Positions 59,762-64,000 of a stretch of DNA of 64,000 nt are shown here, piece after piece. How positions within the stretch are numbered: position 1 is the first letter of the stretch; each line of letters opens with the position of its first letter. The notes beneath the pieces were generated by a model that worked only from the letters and a program-made list of their open reading frames with translations, was not told the origin of the DNA and did not search any database. Source of the DNA: Pirellulaceae bacterium (GTDB lineage: Bacteria; Planctomycetota; Planctomycetia; Pirellulales; Pirellulaceae); NCBI GenBank assembly GCA_019636385.1, contig JAHBXT010000002.1, forward strand, positions 434,001 to 498,000, written 5' to 3'. The position numbers and the translations under genes were made by a program.

Positions 59762-62700
59762 AAATAAAGGATGTTCAAGTCGATGGATTTGGAGTCTGGT
59801 CGGGACTGTCGGTGCATTCGATGCCTGACAGCATGACAGTCTTCTACGGCCCAAATGAAGCCGGCAAGACGACGCTGATGCAGTTCCTGCGGACCATGTT
59901 CTACGGCTTCACTGCCGATCGGCGCACGCGATACTTGCCGCCCGTGTTTGGTGGTAAGCCGGGTGGGGCTATTCGCGTGACGGGTCCCGGCGGTGGTTAC
60001 GAAATCTGCCGCCGAGCGCAGTTGGACCAGCAAGGTTCGATGGGGGCTGTGTCGGTCACCGGGAGCGATGGTCTGTCACAAGGGCCGCATCGCTTGGCCA
60101 TGCTGATGGGACAGGTCGACGAGTCGATCTTCACCAATGTGTTTGCCATCGGCCTCCGCGAATTGCAGGAGCTGAGTACGCTGGACGATACGGCAGCAGC
60201 CGACGAATTGTACAAGTTGTCTAGCGGCCTAGATCGTGTGTCGCTGGTGGATGTGATTCGCCAGTTACGCGGAGCCCGCCAGCAGATCGCCGGCGACGGT
60301 GGCGAGCCCAGTCAGCTACAGCGACTGATGGCCCAACGTGAAAAGCTGAAAGATGAAATAGAGCAGTTGGTTCATCACGGCAGACGCTGGGCCGAACTGG
60401 CGTCGTTGCGGACCACGCAGTCCCAAGAGTTGGACGAACTGAAGCAACGCATCGAGCAGTGGGCGCTGGAGGCCAAGAGCTACGATTTGTCACTACAGGT
60501 TCGACCGACATGGCTCAAAAAGGCTGAGATAGCTCAGCGCATGAGCGTACTGAACGCGCGTCTGGAACTGCCGGATGAATCGGCTGACCGGTTGGCCGAA
60601 CTCGAACTAGAACGCCAAGAACAACAGGCAAAATTGTCCAAGGTCAATCAACGTCGTGGCGAACTGCGCGAGCAGGCTCAGCGGTTGCCGCTGCGTCGCG
60701 GTTTGATGGAACTGGCTGCCCGGATCGAAGCTGCGGCCGAACAGAGTCCGTGGATCGCTTCCATTCAAAAGGCGCAACAGCGTCTGGAATCACAGATTGA
60801 GCAGACGCGTGCCCAGTTGATCGAGGATGCGGTTCGTTTAGGACTTAGCGAAGAAGATCAAAAAGGAATTCTGGAAGACAAGCGACTGACGAGCGTCCCT
60901 GATTTGTCGCGCCAAGCCGTCAATCAACTGGCCCAGCCGGCCAGCGATGTGCGTATGTGGACCACTCGGCTCAAACAAGCCAAGGACCAATGCGACGTCG
61001 AAAAACGAGAAATTGAAAAGCTTCGTCAAGAATTGACTGCCGGGTTGCAGGCTCGCGGTCAGAGCGATATTCATGCCGGACTCAGTCAAGGCAGTGAGTT
61101 GACGACATTGTTGCGCAAGCGAATTGCCATCGAAGAACAGCTCAAGAAGCAAGTCGCTCGCCGCGATCAATTGGATCAAGACGCGGTAGACCTGCAAGTA
61201 GATGAAGCGTTTAGCGTCGAACGGGCACTGCTACTTGGCGTGATCTTCGTGGCCGGTGCTTTCATGATCCTGTGGGGCATGGGCTATTGGGTGCGAATGT
61301 TCAATTCGACGGCCCCAGTCGATCCAAATAAAGGACTACTGTTCTTTGTAATGGGTATGTGTGCCCTGTTCTTAGTGTACATGATGAATATCACGATGGG
61401 CAAAGGCGGGCACGACCAGTTGGACGAAGTGGAGGAGCAACTGGCCGCTATTCGCAAGGAAATTCAGCGAACGCAGTTGGAACGCGAAGAGTTGGACCGT
61501 CGGCTGCCAGTGCATTCGGGCGATCCCGAAATGCGATTGCGCGAAATGGAACAAGGTATTCAGGCACTGGAAAGCCTATTGCCGCTCAAGCAGAATCTGG
61601 AAGCGCTCGAACAACGCTACCAAGCCGCTCGAAAGCGTGCGGCACAAGCCGCCGAGTCGCTTCAGTCAGCTCGTGCAACCTGGAAGCGAACGCTTCAGCA
61701 CTTTGGGATTTCCGAGAGCCTGTCTCCCAAGAGCATTCGACTGATGGCCGATGGTTATGATTCCTTGTTGCAAAGCCGACGCAGGCTAAGCAGCCTGACC
61801 GAGGAGCTGGAGTCGCGGCAGTTCGAGTTGGGTGCGATTACTCAACGTGTTGACGCGTTAACGCGTCAAGTATTCGCGGTCAATGCAGCGGGCGACGCGG
61901 TGATCGGCAACGACGAAGGTGACATTCTGCAAGACCCCAATCCATCCAAGCTCCGCTCACGGCCTAGCGTTGATCCTCGCGATGTCCCAGGGGCCTATAA
62001 AGCCAGCGTTGAAGCTGGTAATAAAGCCTTAGAGCAACTGGCCAAGCTGACTGAACTGTTGAATTCACAGCAGCAGTACATCATTCAGAAACGGCAATTG
62101 CGCGAAAAGGATGCGGAATTTGCCAAAGATGCTGCCGCCATCGAAAAGGCGATCGATAAGCTGCAACGACGGCACAGTGCGTTGCTGGCCGAATACGGTT
62201 GTGAGAGCGACGAGCAACTGCTGCAGCAGTTGAAATTCAAACAAGAGTATTTGCGACTGCAGAGCGAACAGACTGGCTTCGCTGAGCGCATTCAAGAAAT
62301 GATCGCCGGCATGGTTCCCATGGAGACGGTGGTCCGGCTGCTGGAGAGCGGTAGCAACGAAGATTTGCTGAAAAGACGCGAGGCAATTGGGCAGCGCACA
62401 ACACAGGCCAAGCAGCGTGTCGAGCAACTGCACCAACGGCAGGGCGAGTTGGCTCAAGAGATGAAGTCGTTGGCCGCCGACGGACGGTTGGCAGAAGCTC
62501 GATTGGAACTGGCCTGCATCGAGAATCAATTGTCGGCCTGTGCGGCTCATTGGCAAACGTTGGCTACGACCACGCACATGTTGGATCGTGTCTGCGAGGT
62601 GTATGAAACCGAGCGCCAACCCGAGACGCTCCGCGAAGCCTCGGCATTTCTCAATCAATTGACTGAGGGCAAGTACACGCGCATCTGGACGCCGCTGGGC

Positions 62701-63393
62701 AAGAATCAGCTTCGCATCGACAATCGAGCCGGTCAGGCGCTGCCGCTGGAAGTGCTGTCACGCGGAACGCGCGAAGCGGTGTTTATTGCGCTTCGATTGT
62801 CGCTAGCTGCAGCGTACGCTCGGCGTGGCGTCGTGCTGCCGCTAGTGCTGGATGATGTACTGGTGAATTTTGATTCCAGTCGAGCCGAATCGGCCGCCAA
62901 GGTGCTGCGCGACTTCGCCGACTTGGGGCATCAAGTAATTATGTTCACCTGCCATGAACACATCATGCGAATCTTCTACAACATTGGGGTCCAAGTACGT
63001 GTGCTTCCAGCACAAGGTACCGTTGGCGAAGCTGAGATTTTTTATCCTGGGATGCTCTCAGGCGAGGAAGTGCTGGAACCGCAACCAGAAATGGTTGAAC
63101 TGCACGAGTTAGAGCACGTACCAGTGGTAGTGCCAGAGGCTGTCGCAGTAGAGGAAGTTGCCGCCGATACACCCCCAGATACTTGGGCGACGTCAGAGCC
63201 CCTTGAGGAGGCCGAGCAACCGCCATCGATCGACTGGTTATGGTACGAACGCGGTCCCATGAGATTTGAAAGCCCATCAGAAAGCAAGCTGGATTGGGGC
63301 TGGATCGAGTCGCAAGACGAGGTTGACCAGCGGTCCACACCAGAGGACTTATGGTGGCGCCCAAACGGCGTCAGCCACATGAAGATCGCCTGA
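59758..63393 (+). CDS. YhaN/SbcC-like AAA ATPase with membrane segments inside the coiled coil
   Basis: 1211-residue Rad50-type ATPase of the YhaN group. Walker A is YGPNEAGKTTLMQF (about residues 29-42). Long coiled coils follow, broken by two membrane helices near residues 488-545 (ALLLGVIFVAGAFMILWGMGYW and LLFFVMGMCALFLVYMMNI). The second half ends with signature LEVLSRGTREAVFIALRLSL and Walker B LPLVLDDVLVNFD. There is no CxxC zinc hook in the region between. The last 90 residues are acidic and Trp-rich (SIDWLWYERG, LDWGWIESQDE). It acts with the YhaO-like protein, presumably at the membrane in DNA repair. The GTG start overlaps the previous stop; GGAGGA is 7-8 nt upstream. Confidence 0.87.
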   Translation: MKIKDVQVDGFGVWSGLSVHSMPDSMTVFYGPNEAGKTTLMQFLRTMFYGFTADRRTRYLPPVFGGKPGGAIRVTGPGGGYEICRRAQLDQQGSMGAVSVTGSDGLSQGPHRLAMLMGQVDESIFTNVFAIGLRELQELSTLDDTAAADELYKLSSGLDRVSLVDVIRQLRGARQQIAGDGGEPSQLQRLMAQREKLKDEIEQLVHHGRRWAELASLRTTQSQELDELKQRIEQWALEAKSYDLSLQVRPTWLKKAEIAQRMSVLNARLELPDESADRLAELELERQEQQAKLSKVNQRRGELREQAQRLPLRRGLMELAARIEAAAEQSPWIASIQKAQQRLESQIEQTRAQLIEDAVRLGLSEEDQKGILEDKRLTSVPDLSRQAVNQLAQPASDVRMWTTRLKQAKDQCDVEKREIEKLRQELTAGLQARGQSDIHAGLSQGSELTTLLRKRIAIEEQLKKQVARRDQLDQDAVDLQVDEAFSVERALLLGVIFVAGAFMILWGMGYWVRMFNSTAPVDPNKGLLFFVMGMCALFLVYMMNITMGKGGHDQLDEVEEQLAAIRKEIQRTQLEREELDRRLPVHSGDPEMRLREMEQGIQALESLLPLKQNLEALEQRYQAARKRAAQAAESLQSARATWKRTLQHFGISESLSPKSIRLMADGYDSLLQSRRRLSSLTEELESRQFELGAITQRVDALTRQVFAVNAAGDAVIGNDEGDILQDPNPSKLRSRPSVDPRDVPGAYKASVEAGNKALEQLAKLTELLNSQQQYIIQKRQLREKDAEFAKDAAAIEKAIDKLQRRHSALLAEYGCESDEQLLQQLKFKQEYLRLQSEQTGFAERIQEMIAGMVPMETVVRLLESGSNEDLLKRREAIGQRTTQAKQRVEQLHQRQGELAQEMKSLAADGRLAEARLELACIENQLSACAAHWQTLATTTHMLDRVCEVYETERQPETLREASAFLNQLTEGKYTRIWTPLGKNQLRIDNRAGQALPLEVLSRGTREAVFIALRLSLAAAYARRGVVLPLVLDDVLVNFDSSRAESAAKVLRDFADLGHQVIMFTCHEHIMRIFYNIGVQVRVLPAQGTVGEAEIFYPGMLSGEEVLEPQPEMVELHELEHVPVVVPEAVAVEEVAADTPPDTWATSEPLEEAEQPPSIDWLWYERGPMRFESPSESKLDWGWIESQDEVDQRSTPEDLWWRPNGVSHMKIA

Positions 63394-63407
63394 GTTTCGG
63401 TTAGCCG

Positions 63408-63427
63408 GAGGCAGAATTTTCTGCCTC
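63408..63427 (+). terminator. Hairpin after the YhaN-like gene
   Basis: GAGGCAGA (63408-63415) and TCTGCCTC (63420-63427) form an 8-bp stem with a 4-nt loop, 14 nt after the stop codon. There is no T-run, so it is a weak terminator candidate, perhaps Rho-aided. Confidence 0.45.
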
Positions 63428-63484
63428 TGCCGTCTGGCTTGCTGTTGAGTCTGCGCTCTGGGAAATGTGGCAACGCCGCATAGT

Positions 63485-63499
63485 CACCGTCGCCAGATG
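63485..63499 (+). repeat. Short palindromic repeat core
   Basis: CACCGTCGCCAGATG matches the core of the family at 18557-18614 and lies between convergent genes. A shorter CCGTCTGGC occurs nearby at 63430-63438. Confidence 0.45.
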
Positions 63500-63553
63500 A
63501 CGGAGATTGTGCACAACGCTACGGTTCGATCCCCCTCGCTTAGGCGAGCGTTG

Positions 63554-64000
63554 CTACGGGCTAGCGGCCATGTCTGGCTCTTCGTGCATCCAGCGCTTCA
63601 ACAGCGGTGACATTGCCAGGCACACGAAGCCTGCAGAGCAGCCCATAATGGCGATTAATCCGTAAACGTCGCCGTAAACGTGTACAGTCTCAGCCGGAAC
63701 TGGAATTAGATTGCTAGAACCTTCATTGACGCTGGCATATTGAGCAATGATCGCAGCCAGAAACTGCGAGAACGCAGTTGCCAGAAACCAGGTACCCATA
63801 ACGGTGCTAACCAGATTTTGGGGCGATAGCTTGGTGACCATCGACAATCCCACCGGAGATAAACACAGCTCGCCCGTTGTCAGCAGTAGGTACATCAACA
63901 GCAACCAGGTCATGCCCACCATTCCGTCCTGGTCGGCGGTTTGCGCTCCGATGTACAACATGGCAAAGCCAAGTCCAACTTGCAGCAGGCCCAGCGAAAA
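63554..64000 (-). CDS. Proton-dependent oligopeptide transporter (POT/PTR family), 5' part cut by window edge
   Basis: The last 149 residues of a POT/PTR-family peptide:H+ symporter; the gene continues beyond position 64000. The frame opens at the window edge (FSLGLLQVGLGFAMLY) and shows the typical late helices: GMTWLLLMYLLLTTGELCLSPVGLSMVTKLSP is the well-conserved GELxxSPxGLs motif, then MGTWFLATAFSQFLAAIIAQYA and YGLIAIMGCSAGFVCLAMSPLLKRW. It takes up di- and tripeptides. Convergent with the YhaN-like gene. Confidence 0.9.
   Translation of the reverse strand, partial: FSLGLLQVGLGFAMLYIGAQTADQDGMVGMTWLLLMYLLLTTGELCLSPVGLSMVTKLSPQNLVSTVMGTWFLATAFSQFLAAIIAQYASVNEGSSNLIPVPAETVHVYGDVYGLIAIMGCSAGFVCLAMSPLLKRWMHEEPDMAASP

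Noticed and set aside
1..64000. CRISPR arrays, rRNA genes, phage or transposase genes
   Set aside because: None was seen. The repeats found are few, short and intergenic, without regular spacers or a nearby transposase or integrase.

Overview
The window looks like chromosome from a planctomycete, most likely of the Pirellula/Rhodopirellula group. The signs are a very large multi-haem c-type cytochrome with a PA14 domain, Tat-exported sugar isomerase-like and ThuA-like proteins, a PQQ-type propeller protein, an oversized signal peptidase I, a Cys-rich secreted protein, mid-range GC content and loosely packed genes with long spacers. This assignment is inferred from gene content; no rRNA is present. 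No CRISPR array, prophage or insertion sequence was seen. Both ends cut a gene (lepA on the left, a POT-family peptide transporter on the right).

Layout. 1-5.6 kb, minus strand: lepA, a ROK sugar kinase and a five-haem cytochrome. 5.9-9.7 kb: a GntR-type regulator, ABC ATPase and large permease operon with a likely autoregulatory operator. 9.8-22 kb: single metabolic and exported genes, namely a sugar isomerase-like protein, an alanine/glycine symporter, an SMP-30 lactonase, an S9 peptidase carrying a dead M14 domain, pyrF, a Gfo/Idh/MocA oxidoreductase and a PQQ-like protein. 22.7-25.1 kb: a flagellin gene whose centre is broken by many small indels. 25.5-35 kb: a Cys-rich protein, an SDR, an RND exporter, rho and a thioredoxin/YHS protein. 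35.3-37.3 kb: a second, intact flagellin. 37.3-41.3 kb: a four-gene Mre11/Rad50-like operon in which the Rad50-like ATPase is split into two genes, preceded by an RDD membrane protein. 41.6-50.9 kb: an AbfD-type dehydratase, a methyltransferase, an RF-like protein, tRNA-Leu(GAG), argS, rsfS, signal peptidase I and an LptB-like ATPase. 51-64 kb: an SSS symporter, small unknowns, a peptidoglycan-binding protein, a YkgJ-like protein, ThuA, a second SbcD/SbcC-like pair (YhaO/YhaN type) and the transporter fragment.

Most notable. (1) In the split Rad50-like operon, one protein has the Walker A half and ends in a CxxC zinc-hook-like motif. An intact Mre11-like phosphoesterase and a small coiled-coil protein follow, and then a protein with the signature, Walker B and H-loop half. 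The arm of the first half contains five repeats in exact 39-residue register. (2) The YhaO-like partner 20 kb away has lost several metal-binding residues. (3) An ABC permease carries a leucine-rich extracytoplasmic domain. (4) A dispersed element of about 110-120 nt with conserved ends occurs three times in intergenic gaps, alongside a second short palindromic repeat family.

Motif and domain calls come from reading the translations by eye. No database search, alignment program or structure prediction was run.
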